From the NCBI RefSeq assembly GCF_003634755.1, contig NZ_RBXA01000001.1:1116001-1180000 (forward strand): 64,000 bases of DNA, given 5' to 3'. Source of the stretch: Flavobacterium limicola. GTDB taxonomy: Bacteria; Bacteroidota; Bacteroidia; Flavobacteriales; Flavobacteriaceae. The position numbers and the translations under genes are program-made. Below are positions 45,151 to 54,897 of this stretch, piece after piece (within the stretch, counting starts at the first letter, position 1; each line of letters starts with the position of its first letter). The notes below the pieces were generated by a model. That model saw nothing but the letters and a program-made list of their open reading frames with translations. It was not told where the DNA came from and did not search any database.

Positions 45151-45489
45151 ATGTTTCTGATTGTTGCTAAATATTTAATTCCAAAAGGATTTCGTGGATT
45201 CACACTATTTCCTTTTGTATTGGTAAAATATCCGGGAGACAAACAAAATATAATTTTAGTCAATCACGAAAAAATCCATCTTCGGCAACAGCTTGAATTA
45301 TTAATACTTCCTTTTTTTATTTGGTATTTATTAGAATATCTTGTTCGCTTGGTTCAGTATCAAAATGCAAATTTGGCTTATAGAAATATCAGTTTCGAGC
45401 GTGAAGCGTATTCGAATGAAGCAAATTTAGACTACTTAAAAAACCGATCTATTTTTCAATTTTGTAACTACTTGTTTTTGAAAAAATAG
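45151..45489 (+). CDS. Small HExxH membrane protein (minimal gluzincin-like)
   Basis: 112 residues. It contains HEKIH near residue 39 (VNHEKIHLRQQLE), a hydrophobic helix LLILPFFIWYLLEYLVRL, then FEREAYSNEANLDYL, where an E could be the third zinc ligand. The order HExxH, helix, E/D block resembles a stripped-down M48/M56-like peptidase. It ends at once after that, so catalysis is uncertain. Similar 110-residue proteins seem common in Flavobacteria. The function is not known. Confidence 0.7.
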   Translation: MFLIVAKYLIPKGFRGFTLFPFVLVKYPGDKQNIILVNHEKIHLRQQLELLILPFFIWYLLEYLVRLVQYQNANLAYRNISFEREAYSNEANLDYLKNRSIFQFCNYLFLKK

Positions 45490-45791
45490 TGTTTAATTCA
45501 CAACAAATTTTTTGAAATAAGATTTTATGCTTCAATCTCAGACGGAATTCTATTTTCTTTTCGTTGCAAATTTTCATATTTTAGAGAAGTGTTTTATCTT
45601 CAACGATCAAGCTTTTTTTTGTTAAAATAGCTTTGCAATAATTTCTTTTTTCTGCTTTTTTAAATTTTATTACATAAGAAATTACATGTATAATATGTAA
45701 AAACGTGCATTTAAACGGATTTATATTCTTTTAATCGAGTGTTTTGTCTGGAAAAGTTATATTTTTATTGTGATTTTCAACAATAAATTTT
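45490..45791. other. 302-base AT-rich intergenic stretch
   Basis: No gene or strong hairpin was seen. It must hold the promoter of the T9SS cargo gene, but no perfect TAnnTTTG box was found. Confidence 0.5.
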
Positions 45792-47654
45792 ATGCTTATG
45801 AACTCAAAAATACTTAAAAAAACACTGTTGATTGTTACTGGATTTTTAATTCAAAGCAATGTTAGTGCCCAGATGTATGTAAGTCCAAATAGTTACGTTT
45901 TTGCAAATAACGAAGTTGTTTATGTTAAACAAGATTTGGAATTAAATGACGCTAGCAGTAACTTTTATTTAAGAAAAGATGCACAGTTGTTGCAGGGTTC
46001 TCAATCTACAAGTACAAACAAAGGAATTGGTAGTTTATCTGTTTTTCAGGAAGGGTCTACTAATAATTTTCAATATAATTATTGGTGTTCTCCAGTTGGT
46101 GGAAATATTGCTGCCACAGGAAATTCTCCTTTTGGAATTACCCAACTTAAAGATATTGTCGATTTGACTTCTAGTGTTAGTTCAACGCCTTTAGCAATGA
46201 ATAATTATAATGGCACCGCCAGTCCATTTGCGATAGCGCCTTATTGGATTAATAAATTAGTGACTTCTAATACTTATTCGAGTTGGATTTCCGTGGGTAC
46301 AGCATCTACCATAAATGCAGGAGAAGGATTTACCATGAAAGGAACTTCGGGAACCAATGCGACAACAGTAAATGGCGTTATGAACAATGCAGGGAGTAAG
46401 CAACGATACGATTTTAGAGGAAAACCAAATGATGGAACTATTGCAATTAACGTTCTTAATCTTCAATATACATTAACTGGAAACCCATATCCATCCGCAA
46501 TAGATTTAAAATTATTCTTGTTGGATGCGGCAAAAACAACTGGAATTGCCTATTTCTGGGAGCATGATAAAACTGCTAATTCGCATTATATTGATAATTT
46601 CAGAGGAGGATATGGCGCCTATTCTCCACTTGGAGGTGTAGTAAATGGTGCGAATGGAAATATGGGAGTATACACTCCTGCAAGATTTTACACGTATGAT
46701 GGCAGCGGGAATCAAGTCACTGATTTAGGAAGTTCAGGAAATGTTTTTGAAAGACGATTTTGTCCTGTTGGACAGGGCTTCATGTTAGATGGTACTGCTG
46801 ACGGAATAGTAGAAATGAAAAACAGCTATCGTGTGTTTGTAAAAGAGGATGTTCTAAACTTTTCTCAATTTGAAAGAATTACCAGTTCTAATAAAACTAA
46901 AAATAGCGATGAATTTTTGCCTGTAATTCAATCAGTATCCGGTTTTGATTATACCACAGTAAACACAAAGCCTGCCCCACAAATTAGATTAAATACATTA
47001 TTAAACAATCAAGGAATTCGTCAATTGGTTTTGGCGCTTGTTCCTGATGCTACAGATGGAGTAGATCACGCGATGGATGCTATGTTAGCGGGTGATAGCG
47101 CTGGAGCCGATGTTTATTTTGCAATGAATGACTCAGAATATGTTATTGATGCAAGACCGTTTAATATAGATACAAAAATTCCAATTGGTTTTAAAAATAC
47201 GGACCAAGCCAATTTTAAAATCACAGTGCAAGAAATTTTGAATTTCACGGAAGCTGAAAATATCTATTTGCATGATAAGATTACGGATGTTTATCACGAT
47301 GTAAAAAATGATTTTTATGAATTAACGCTGCCCGGAGGTGTCAATAATACACAGTTTGAATTAACCTTTAGAAATAGAATTACTTTAGGATCGGAAGACT
47401 TAGCTGTTGAAAATTTTGTTGTTTTTCAAAATAATAATGCAAAAAACTTAACCATTAGCAATCCTTTTCAATTAGATATTGCTACTTGTAATTTGTATGA
47501 TATTGTTGGGAAGTTAATTTTTAGTAAAAAAGATTTAGGCATGGATACTACTTATAATTTTTCCACATCCGGTTTAAGTGATGGAATTTATATTGTTAAA
47601 ATTGCAACAGAGGATAAAATAGAACTTGGGAAAAAGATTATAATTAAAAATTAA
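45792..47654 (+). CDS. Type IX secretion cargo protein with C-terminal sorting domain
   Basis: 620 residues. Signal peptide ends near VSAQ. A large beta-rich region has NYWCSPVGG near residue 96 and repeated Gly/Asn/Ser-rich strands. The last 80 residues match a T9SS type A sorting domain: VFQNNNAKNLTISNPFQLDI, YDIVGKLIFSKKDLG and GIYIVKIATEDKIELGKKII. It should be exported through the outer membrane and attached or released. The body function is not recognised. It probably has its own promoter, after a 302-base gap. Confidence 0.88.
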   Translation: MLMNSKILKKTLLIVTGFLIQSNVSAQMYVSPNSYVFANNEVVYVKQDLELNDASSNFYLRKDAQLLQGSQSTSTNKGIGSLSVFQEGSTNNFQYNYWCSPVGGNIAATGNSPFGITQLKDIVDLTSSVSSTPLAMNNYNGTASPFAIAPYWINKLVTSNTYSSWISVGTASTINAGEGFTMKGTSGTNATTVNGVMNNAGSKQRYDFRGKPNDGTIAINVLNLQYTLTGNPYPSAIDLKLFLLDAAKTTGIAYFWEHDKTANSHYIDNFRGGYGAYSPLGGVVNGANGNMGVYTPARFYTYDGSGNQVTDLGSSGNVFERRFCPVGQGFMLDGTADGIVEMKNSYRVFVKEDVLNFSQFERITSSNKTKNSDEFLPVIQSVSGFDYTTVNTKPAPQIRLNTLLNNQGIRQLVLALVPDATDGVDHAMDAMLAGDSAGADVYFAMNDSEYVIDARPFNIDTKIPIGFKNTDQANFKITVQEILNFTEAENIYLHDKITDVYHDVKNDFYELTLPGGVNNTQFELTFRNRITLGSEDLAVENFVVFQNNNAKNLTISNPFQLDIATCNLYDIVGKLIFSKKDLGMDTTYNFSTSGLSDGIYIVKIATEDKIELGKKIIIKN

Positions 47655-47744
47655 TTTTTGATTTTAGTACAAATAATAGAAATGCAATCTGTAGAGGTTG
47701 CATTTTTAGTATATATAAATTTACTTTGTAAAAAATAAAATAGT

Positions 47745-48641
47745 TTGAATCAAAAGTTACTAACATTATTTCCGAACTCTATTTCAGTGCAAATTAAAAG
47801 GGAAGATTTGATACATCCTTTTGTTTCGGGAAATAAATTTAGAAAGTTAAAGTATAATTTGCTTCAGGCAAAAGAAGAAAATCAGGAAACATTACTTACT
47901 TTTGGAGGTGCTTTTTCCAATCATATCGCAGCAGTAGCTTTTGCAGGAAAAGAAAAAGGATTCAAAACGATCGGGATTATTCGTGGGGATGAATTAGGGA
48001 GTAAAATCGCGGAGAATCCCACGTTGTCATTCGCTCAACATTGCGGCATGCAACTGGAATTTATTTCAAGAGAAGAATACCGTTTGAAAAGTGAGAGTTC
48101 ATTTTTAGAAAATTTAAAAGCAAAATTTGGAAGTTTTTATCATATTCCAGAAGGTGGAACTAATGCGTTAGCCATCAAAGGATGTCAGGAAATTCTAACC
48201 GAAGATGATGCTAAATTTGATTATATTGGTTGCTCAATTGGAACTGGCGGAACCATTTCGGGAATCATTAACAGCGTTTTACCGCATCAAAAAGTTTTAG
48301 GTTTTCCCGCCTTAAAAGGTGATTTTTTAAAAGAGGAAATTCATAATTTCACCCAAAATGAGAATTGGGAGTTAATTACCGAGTATCATTTTGGTGGATA
48401 CGGAAAAGTAAATGAAGCATTAATCGGATTCATCAATCAGTTTTATACCGAAAATCAAATTCCTTTGGATCCCATTTATACGGGAAAGATGGTTTTTGGC
48501 GTTATAGATTTAATCAAAAAAAACTATTTTCCGGCTAAATCAAAAATATTACTAATTCATACGGGTGGAATTCAGGGAATCCAAGGAATGAACATTAAAT
48601 TAAAAAACAAACAATTACCAACAATAGATATCTATGTTTAA
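47745..48641 (+). CDS. PLP enzyme of the ACC deaminase / D-cysteine desulfhydrase family
   Basis: 298 residues from a TTG start (MNQKLLTLFPNSISVQIKRE). The likely PLP-binding Lys lies in FVSGNKFRKLKYNL, the substrate-binding FGGAFSNHIAAVAFAG follows, and the phosphate-binding loop GCSIGTGGTISGI lies near residue 163. Family members open ACC or release sulfide from D-Cys; sequence alone does not decide which. It overlaps the next gene by eight bases, so they are co-transcribed. Confidence 0.85.
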   Translation: MNQKLLTLFPNSISVQIKREDLIHPFVSGNKFRKLKYNLLQAKEENQETLLTFGGAFSNHIAAVAFAGKEKGFKTIGIIRGDELGSKIAENPTLSFAQHCGMQLEFISREEYRLKSESSFLENLKAKFGSFYHIPEGGTNALAIKGCQEILTEDDAKFDYIGCSIGTGGTISGIINSVLPHQKVLGFPALKGDFLKEEIHNFTQNENWELITEYHFGGYGKVNEALIGFINQFYTENQIPLDPIYTGKMVFGVIDLIKKNYFPAKSKILLIHTGGIQGIQGMNIKLKNKQLPTIDIYV

Positions 48642-49554
48642 AAAAATCCTACTAGCTTTTACAATAATTTCTTTGATTGGTTGTAATGCCACAAAGCCGG
48701 TTATTGTAACTTCAAAAAAAGCGCCTTTAAAACAAAGAACAGAAATAGTTCAGACTACCAAAAAAACTGCTGCTATACGTTCTAACACAACGAAACAAAT
48801 ACTTTCAAAACCAGTAAAACAACAACAGCAACAACAGAGTAATCAAGAAACGGAGGTAATCGTTTCGACTTCAAAAACACTTGTTACGAATGATGTAATT
48901 AAAACTTATATTTATCAATTTAAGGATATTGCAATGGGAAACATGAAGAATTATGGAATTCCTGCAAGTATTATTTTAGCTCAAGGAATTCTTGAATCTG
49001 GCGCTGGAAGAGGTGATTTAGCTAAAAACTCCAACAATCATTTTGGAATAAAATGCCATGCTGGCTGGACAGGAGAAAGTGTGAAACACGATGATGATGC
49101 CGCACAGGAATGTTTTAGAAAATACGATAATCCATCAGAGTCGTACAAAGATCATGCGTTATTTTTAACCGGCAGAAGCAGATATGCTAAGCTTTTCGGA
49201 TTTTCAAAAGGAGATTACAAAGCTTGGGCAAAGGGGCTTAGAGCTGCGGGATATGCTACAGATCCGAAATATCCAGACAAATTGATTTCTTATATTGAGC
49301 GGTATAATTTGCACGAGTATGACAATCAGGTTTTAGATGTGAATTACGTGTCGAATGAAAAACAAATGGTGGAGGAATTAAGAATAGAATCTAAAAATCC
49401 AATAGATCAAGGTTTAACTTCATATGTGGTTCAAAAAGGAGATACGCTGTATTCTATTTCGAAAAAATTTGAGTTAAGGGTTGAGGATTTAAAACAAAGA
49501 AATAATCTTTCGGACAATGCCCTTTCTATTGGACAAAAATTGGTAGTAAAATAA
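48634..49554 (+). CDS. Lipoprotein N-acetylglucosaminidase with LysM
   Basis: 306 residues. Lipoprotein signal MFKKILLAFTIISLIGC, a Lys/Gln-rich linker, then a glucosaminidase (FlgJ/LytG-like) domain at about 90-230 with PASIILAQGILESGAGRG, NSNNHFGIKCH and FRKYDNPSESYKDHALFL. A LysM at about 262-305 (YVVQKGDTLYSISKKF) binds peptidoglycan. It is probably a cell-wall remodelling enzyme. It overlaps the PLP-enzyme gene upstream; hemL follows after 30 bases. Confidence 0.9.
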   Translation: MFKKILLAFTIISLIGCNATKPVIVTSKKAPLKQRTEIVQTTKKTAAIRSNTTKQILSKPVKQQQQQQSNQETEVIVSTSKTLVTNDVIKTYIYQFKDIAMGNMKNYGIPASIILAQGILESGAGRGDLAKNSNNHFGIKCHAGWTGESVKHDDDAAQECFRKYDNPSESYKDHALFLTGRSRYAKLFGFSKGDYKAWAKGLRAAGYATDPKYPDKLISYIERYNLHEYDNQVLDVNYVSNEKQMVEELRIESKNPIDQGLTSYVVQKGDTLYSISKKFELRVEDLKQRNNLSDNALSIGQKLVVK

Positions 49555-49584
49555 TTTTAAATAACTATAATTCATAATTCATAA

Positions 49585-50871
49585 ATGTTGTATAAAAGAA
49601 GCAGTCAGCTTTTTGCTGAAGCAGAAAAACTAATACCGGGAGGTGTAAATTCACCAGTAAGAGCATTTAAAGCAGTAGGAGGAACTCCAATTTTTGTCAA
49701 AAGTGCCAAAGGTGCTTATTTGTACGATGAAGATGGAAACCGTTTGATTGACTATATCAATTCTTGGGGACCAATGATTTTAGGACACGCTTACGAACCG
49801 GTAGTACAAGCCGTGATTGAGAAAGCGAAGTTAGGAACTTCATTTGGAATGCCAACAGAATTGGAAACTCAAATTGCTGCTTTAGCCGTTGCTATGGTTC
49901 CAAATATCGATAAAATTAGATTTGTAAATTCCGGTACCGAAGCTTGTATGAGCGCTGTACGATTGGCACGCGGATTTACCAAAAGAGACAAAATAATAAA
50001 ATTTGCAGGTTGTTACCACGGTCACTCGGATTCGTTTTTAATCCAAGCGGGAAGTGGAGCCATTACTTTTGGTTCACCAAACAGCCCTGGAGTTACGGCA
50101 GGAACAGCCAAAGATACTTTGCTTGCAAAATACAATGATTTAGAAAATGTAGCCACTTTAATCGAAGCAAATAAAAATGAAATTGCAGCCATAATCGTAG
50201 AACCTGTTGCGGGGAACATGGGTTGTATTCCGCCTAATAAAGGCTTTTTAGAAGGCTTGCGCCAATTGTGTACCGATAATAATATTTTGTTGATTTTTGA
50301 TGAGGTAATGACTGGTTTCAGGCTTGCTGCTGGTGGTGTTCAGGAATTGCTTAACATAACTGCTGATATTGTTTGTTTTGGGAAAGTAATTGGTGGAGGA
50401 TTGCCTGTTGGTGCTTTTGCCGCCCGCGAAGAAATCATGAATTATCTTGCTCCGTTAGGTCCCGTTTATCAGGCAGGAACATTGTCTGGAAATCCATTGG
50501 CAATGGCAGCAGGATTAGCCATGTTACAGGCTTTACATAATGACCGTGCTATTTTTCAAAGATTAGAGGAGAAAACAGCGTATTTGGCTGCAGGAATTGA
50601 TAAAGTGCTGAAAGCAAATAATGTTACCTTTACAATCAACAGCATTGGCTCGATGATTTCAGTTCATTTTGACGCAGCTCCGGTTGTTGATTTTAAAACC
50701 GCTGCAAATGGCGATAATGAAACGTTCAAAAAATTCTTCCACGGATTATTGCAGGAAGGAATATATATTGCGCCTTCCGCTTATGAAACGTGGTTTATTA
50801 CTGATGCTTTAACCTATGAGGATTTGGATTTTACCATTCGAGCGATAGACAAAGTATCGAAAACATTTTAA
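49585..50871 (+). CDS. hemL: Glutamate-1-semialdehyde 2,1-aminomutase
   Basis: 428 residues, normal length. It begins with [19 protein letters not shown], has the substrate/PLP segment [20 protein letters not shown] and [10 protein letters not shown], the Schiff-base Lys in [16 protein letters not shown], and [19 protein letters not shown]. It makes 5-aminolevulinate for haem by the C5 route. A terminator hairpin follows immediately. Confidence 0.96.
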   Translation: MLYKRSSQLFAEAEKLIPGGVNSPVRAFKAVGGTPIFVKSAKGAYLYDEDGNRLIDYINSWGPMILGHAYEPVVQAVIEKAKLGTSFGMPTELETQIAALAVAMVPNIDKIRFVNSGTEACMSAVRLARGFTKRDKIIKFAGCYHGHSDSFLIQAGSGAITFGSPNSPGVTAGTAKDTLLAKYNDLENVATLIEANKNEIAAIIVEPVAGNMGCIPPNKGFLEGLRQLCTDNNILLIFDEVMTGFRLAAGGVQELLNITADIVCFGKVIGGGLPVGAFAAREEIMNYLAPLGPVYQAGTLSGNPLAMAAGLAMLQALHNDRAIFQRLEEKTAYLAAGIDKVLKANNVTFTINSIGSMISVHFDAAPVVDFKTAANGDNETFKKFFHGLLQEGIYIAPSAYETWFITDALTYEDLDFTIRAIDKVSKTF

Positions 50872-50876
50872 ATGAA

Positions 50877-50903
50877 AAAAAGCCCCAAATTTGGGGCTTT
50901 TTT
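50877..50903. terminator. Intrinsic terminator after hemL
   Basis: Palindromic AAGCCCCAAATTTGGGGCTT flanked by A's on the left and T's on the right. It can serve both hemL (+) and the convergent minus-strand gene. Confidence 0.9.
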
Positions 50904-50936
50904 ATGAACTAAGATGAAATAGTTTAAGTAAATAGA

Positions 50937-51401
50937 TTATTTTTTATCACCTATTTGTGCTGGTTTTCTATTCTGATGGTATGCCATTCTTTTTTTCATT
51001 CCATTGTGTCTTTTCCCTTTCATGTCATCCCATTTGTTATATTGATCAGCTGAAAGAATTTTTTTCATTTTCTCTTTCATCACAATTTGCTCCTCTAGCA
51101 TTTGGCTTTTTTTAGCAAAAAGTTCATCAGAAGTAAGTTGTTTTTTAGCCGAATCTTTGTTTGCTTTTCTCTCTGCCATTCGGGCCTCTCTTTTAGTATT
51201 TTGTTCCGCAATGATTTTACTCATTTCTTTTTGTTGAGAAGCATTCAAATCTAATTCTAGAGTCATCTTTTTCAAGTGCAATTGGTTTCTTTGCTCTGGA
51301 GTCATTTGCTCCATTTTGGCTCTTTCCGGTCTTGCTTTTCTTTCTTGTGCAAAGCTTGTCATTCCGACAACTAATAATGCAACGATAAATAATTTTTTCA
51401 T
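50937..51401 (-). CDS. Periplasmic Spy/CpxP-like (DUF4890-type) protein
   Basis: 154 residues. Signal peptide MKKLFIVALLVVGMTSFAQ, then a highly charged helical domain with two LTxxQ-like motifs: MTPEQRNQLHLKKMTLELDL and LSADQYNKWDDMKG near the end. It is rich in Lys, Arg, Glu and Met. This fits Spy/CpxP-like periplasmic proteins that bind unfolded proteins or metals; the Bacteroidota members are poorly studied. Confidence 0.82.
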   Translation of the reverse strand: MKKLFIVALLVVGMTSFAQERKARPERAKMEQMTPEQRNQLHLKKMTLELDLNASQQKEMSKIIAEQNTKREARMAERKANKDSAKKQLTSDELFAKKSQMLEEQIVMKEKMKKILSADQYNKWDDMKGKRHNGMKKRMAYHQNRKPAQIGDKK

Positions 51402-51633
51402 TTTTGTTTTTTTAAGTTTTATAGATATAAGACAGGAATAGAACTAAAAAGTTTAATCGTTAACAAAAGTTTATCGTTTTGGTTTTAGGATTAAATGTAA
51501 AGTTGAAGTTATTTTTTTTCTATAAAAAGACACAAAATAAGTGTTGTTTATAGATTTGAAAGCATGATATTTATCAGTTTTTATACGGTTTTGTTTCTCG
51601 ATTTTTGTGGTTTATTTATTTAAATCATTTAAC

Positions 51634-53448
51634 ATGACAACACGTAAACCACTACATACTTTTCATATCCCGGTTATGGGACTTGCTTATACGATTGATA
51701 GTCCGATACGAGTGGCAAAGTATGGAATTTCGTCCGTGATTTCAATTATGGATGATGAACTTATCGAAAAAATGAATGCTTTTTATAGCAAGAAATTCGA
51801 TTTACCGTATCAGGAAATTACCCAAAAAATACATGATTACCGCGCAGAACGCATTACTTCTTATTTGAATTTGGTAGACAAAATCGTTAAGGAAAAATTT
51901 GAAAACTTCAAGACGGAATTATCCGAAAGCAAATCAGCTTTGGAAAATTACATCGCGATGCTACCCAACAAATCAGAAATTAAAGCAGGCCTGCAAAACT
52001 TGATGGAAGACGGTTTCGCTTTCAAAGAAAACATCAAAAATTATCTGGAGAAAAATCTTTATCCGGGCGATATTGATGTCAATATTATGACCAAATTAGA
52101 TAAGGATAATTTCATCAAAGACGAACAATTGCCAATTGCTTTTAATGATGCACATGCGGCGCTGCGTGGGTTTGTGAACAGTACATTAGAATCTTCAGTA
52201 GTTTTATCGGCTGGGATGAATCCAAGATTATACAGCTATTTTGAAAGTTTTTCGGCTTTCTTTCCGGATGCGAATAATGCATTGAAAAAGAAAATCACGC
52301 TGAAAGTAAGCGACTTTCGTTCGGCGATGATTCAAGGGAATTTTTTAGCTAAAAAAGGACTTTGGGTTTCTGAATATCGAATCGAATCCGGACTGAATTG
52401 CGGTGGACATGCTTTTGCAACCGAAGGCTATTTGTTGGGACCAATTCTTGAAGAATTCAAACAGAAAAAAGAGCAATTGATTCAATCCGCACATGAGTTG
52501 ATGGTGAAAGCATTAGGACAAAAACAAATGCATGTTCCGGAACAGCCTTTGGATTTAAAAATCACGGTTCAGGGCGGTGTAGGAACTGCTGAAGAACACA
52601 ATTTTCTATTGGATCATTATGATGTGGATTCTGTAGGTTGGGGTTCGCCTTTTTTATTGGTTCCAGAAGCAACATCGGTTGATAAGCACACCAGAGATTT
52701 ATTGGCTGGAGCCAAAGAAGATGATCTTTATTTAAGTCATATTTCGCCGTTGGGAATTCCTTTCAATACGTTACGAGGAACAACGAATGAAAAATTGAAA
52801 TTGAAACGAATTGAGGAAAGTAAAGCGGGAAGTTCATGTCCAAAACGATTTTTGGTGCTAAGCAAAGAATATGATGCTAAAGGAATTTGTACGTCTTCCA
52901 AGAAATACCAAGACTTAAAACTGGAAGAATTACTTCTCGAAAAAGATATTTTAACTGCTGAAATTTTCGAAAAAAAGAAAAACAGTATTACGGAGAAAGC
53001 CTGTCTTTGTGTGGGTTTAGCCAATGCTTCGTATCTTGAAAATGACATTAAGATAAAAGGGCAGGCGCAAGGCGTAATCATTTGTCCAGGGCCCAACATG
53101 GCATATTTTGATAAAGAAGTTTCACTTTCTAAAATGGTGCAACACATTTATGGAAATGCATCAGTATTGACGGTTACTAATCGACCAAATCTATTTGTGA
53201 AAGAGCTAAAAATGTATTTGGATTATCTGAAAAATGAAATCACTGCCGTTACGGAAGAAATAACTTTGGGACAAATTAAAAAATGGAATTCGTTCAAAAA
53301 TAATTTGCTCTCAGGAATAGGATATTATGAGGATTTATTCACAGCAACTCCTTTTTTCGAAAGCACTAAAAAAGAGATTTTCAGTCAATTCGATTGCTAT
53401 AAAACGGAATTAAACGAGATTGAAATCCCCGAATTAAAATTGGCGTAA
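51634..53448 (+). CDS. Large conserved-looking protein of unknown function
   Basis: 604 residues from the ATG at 51634 (MTTRKPLHTFHIPVMGLAYT); a GTG at 51607 would add nine. No signal peptide. The middle has striking motifs: LNCGGHAFATEGYLLGPILE, TVQGGVGTAEEHNFLLDHYD and VGWGSPFLLVPEATSVDKHT, plus Cys-containing KAGSSCPKRFLVL, KACLCVGLANASYL and CPGPNMAYF. Gly-rich loops and a GWGSPFLLVPEA turn suggest a TIM-barrel, possibly flavin-linked, enzyme, but I cannot name it. It appears monocistronic. Confidence 0.75.
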   Translation: MTTRKPLHTFHIPVMGLAYTIDSPIRVAKYGISSVISIMDDELIEKMNAFYSKKFDLPYQEITQKIHDYRAERITSYLNLVDKIVKEKFENFKTELSESKSALENYIAMLPNKSEIKAGLQNLMEDGFAFKENIKNYLEKNLYPGDIDVNIMTKLDKDNFIKDEQLPIAFNDAHAALRGFVNSTLESSVVLSAGMNPRLYSYFESFSAFFPDANNALKKKITLKVSDFRSAMIQGNFLAKKGLWVSEYRIESGLNCGGHAFATEGYLLGPILEEFKQKKEQLIQSAHELMVKALGQKQMHVPEQPLDLKITVQGGVGTAEEHNFLLDHYDVDSVGWGSPFLLVPEATSVDKHTRDLLAGAKEDDLYLSHISPLGIPFNTLRGTTNEKLKLKRIEESKAGSSCPKRFLVLSKEYDAKGICTSSKKYQDLKLEELLLEKDILTAEIFEKKKNSITEKACLCVGLANASYLENDIKIKGQAQGVIICPGPNMAYFDKEVSLSKMVQHIYGNASVLTVTNRPNLFVKELKMYLDYLKNEITAVTEEITLGQIKKWNSFKNNLLSGIGYYEDLFTATPFFESTKKEIFSQFDCYKTELNEIEIPELKLA

Positions 53449-53532
53449 AGCCTCCAAATATTTGTTTTTAAATAGAATGATTTTTACAGGATTATTCTAT
53501 TTAAAAACATTTTTTTTTACTGTATGATGTTG

Positions 53533-53540
53533 TAAATTTG
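53533..53540 (+). promoter_or_regulatory. -7 box (TAAATTTG) almost abutting a GTG start
   Basis: TAAATTTG ends five bases before the GTG start codon at 53545, so transcription would begin at or near that codon, giving a leaderless mRNA. Confidence 0.5.
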
Positions 53541-53544
53541 CACC

Positions 53545-53919
53545 GTGAAAAAAATCATATTTATAATTGTACTGATCATGCTTATAAAGCCCGTTCTTCC
53601 GGTTTTAGAGTATGTTGTTAATTATGAATACATTTCAAAAGTACTTTGTATCAATAAGGATAAACCTAAAATGCAATGTAATGGAAAATGTCATTTGATG
53701 AAAGAACTAGCCAAAGCTTCTGATGCTGAAAAGCCACTTTCTTCCGATAAAAAAGGAAATGCTCCTATACTTGATGTGATCATTTTTGAGGAAATCAAAT
53801 CTTTCGAAATTGCAACAGTTTTTTTTGATACTAAAGAAAAAATAAACCCATACTATTCTAATTTATACTTTTATTTGAATAGTGCTTCTGTTTTTCACCC
53901 ACCCACTTTTATTTCTTAA
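53545..53919 (+). CDS. Small CNGKC protein of the MbnP/MbnH-like locus
   Basis: 124 residues from a GTG start. N-terminal hydrophobic anchor or signal (KKIIFIIVLIMLIKPVLPVL), then VNYEYISKVLCINKDKPKMQ and CNGKCHLMKELAKAS: three Cys and a His in a short region that could bind a metal such as copper. The rest is unstructured-looking, ending NSASVFHPPTFIS. A Met at 53578 is a possible later start but would cut the signal. It is first in a row of four same-strand genes. No named family recognised. Confidence 0.7.
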   Translation: MKKIIFIIVLIMLIKPVLPVLEYVVNYEYISKVLCINKDKPKMQCNGKCHLMKELAKASDAEKPLSSDKKGNAPILDVIIFEEIKSFEIATVFFDTKEKINPYYSNLYFYLNSASVFHPPTFIS

Positions 53920-54052
53920 ATTTTTAAGCACGTAGTGTGCTTTATTTCTTCTGTTTTAAACAACGGATGAAAATTTGTTTGCTTTTTTTGGAAATAATAA
54001 TCCAAAAATCGCATGCGAAACAGTACTTAATTCAAAATAAAAACTTTAAGAA

Positions 54053-54835
54053 ATGAAATTTCAATTAAAAAATATACTAGCTGTAATGGCTATCTCAGTT
54101 ACCTTGTTTTCTTGCTCTAATGACAATGATAATGAAATGATTACCGGAAACGGAAATTTAAAATTAGAATTTGATAACGTGTACAAATCGGCTAATTTTG
54201 CTTTCAATACGAACTACACCAATTCGAATGCTGAGGTTGTAGCGGTTTCAAAAGTGAAGTACATTGTGAGTAATATTGTCTTGACAAAAGAAGATGGAAC
54301 TACCTTTACGTACCCAAAAAGTCAAAGCTATTTTATTGTAGATGAAGCTACGCCTGCAACATTAGTATTAAATCTTTCAAACATTCCTGCTGGAAATTAC
54401 ACTAAAGTAAAATACGGAATTGGAGTCGATAAAACCCAGTGGGAAGCAGGAGCAACGGGCCAAGGAGATTTCTTGGCAACAGCCCAAACTGCCGGAATGA
54501 TGTGGTCTTGGAGTGCAGGTTATAAGTTTGTGGCTTTCGAAGGTACTTTTACAGCTCCTACGGTTACAACGGCAAAAGAGTTTAAAGTACATACCGGACA
54601 AACTGGAACCGATTATAATTATGCTGAAGTTACTTTGAGTTTTCCTGAAAATGCTTTGGTACGAACTACAATTACGCCACAAGTACACATCATGACTGAC
54701 TTGTCTCAAGTTATAGATGGAACTAATAAAATCAGTCTTACTGAAGCGGCAACCGTTATGGGTGGCGCTAAACTGGCTTTGGTTACTACTAACGTTTCTT
54801 CTATGTTCAAAATAGATCACGTTCACAACGATTAA
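54053..54835 (+). CDS. MbnP-family lipoprotein
   Basis: 260 residues. Lipoprotein signal ends VTLFSC (Cys at 21). The domain has LKLEFDNVYKSANFAFNTNY, VKYIVSNIVLTKEDGTTFTY and NYTKVKYGIGVDKTQWEAGA. The MMWSWSAGYKF block at 149-159, with W151 and W153, matches the Trp-rich signature of MbnP-like proteins. In studied relatives a Trp of MbnP is oxidised to kynurenine by MbnH and the protein binds Cu(I) (family knowledge). A MauG/MbnH-type gene follows on the same strand, so a similar job is likely. Confidence 0.85.
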   Translation: MKFQLKNILAVMAISVTLFSCSNDNDNEMITGNGNLKLEFDNVYKSANFAFNTNYTNSNAEVVAVSKVKYIVSNIVLTKEDGTTFTYPKSQSYFIVDEATPATLVLNLSNIPAGNYTKVKYGIGVDKTQWEAGATGQGDFLATAQTAGMMWSWSAGYKFVAFEGTFTAPTVTTAKEFKVHTGQTGTDYNYAEVTLSFPENALVRTTITPQVHIMTDLSQVIDGTNKISLTEAATVMGGAKLALVTTNVSSMFKIDHVHND

Positions 54836-54897
54836 TTTTTTAATCAAAAAGCGGTTTGAAATTAAATCTCCGACCGCTTTTATAAAAAAAATATAAA

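Noticed and set aside
52737..53147. 136-residue minus-strand frame
   Set aside because: Antisense shadow inside the 604-residue gene; rich in Ser/Phe without a recognisable pattern.
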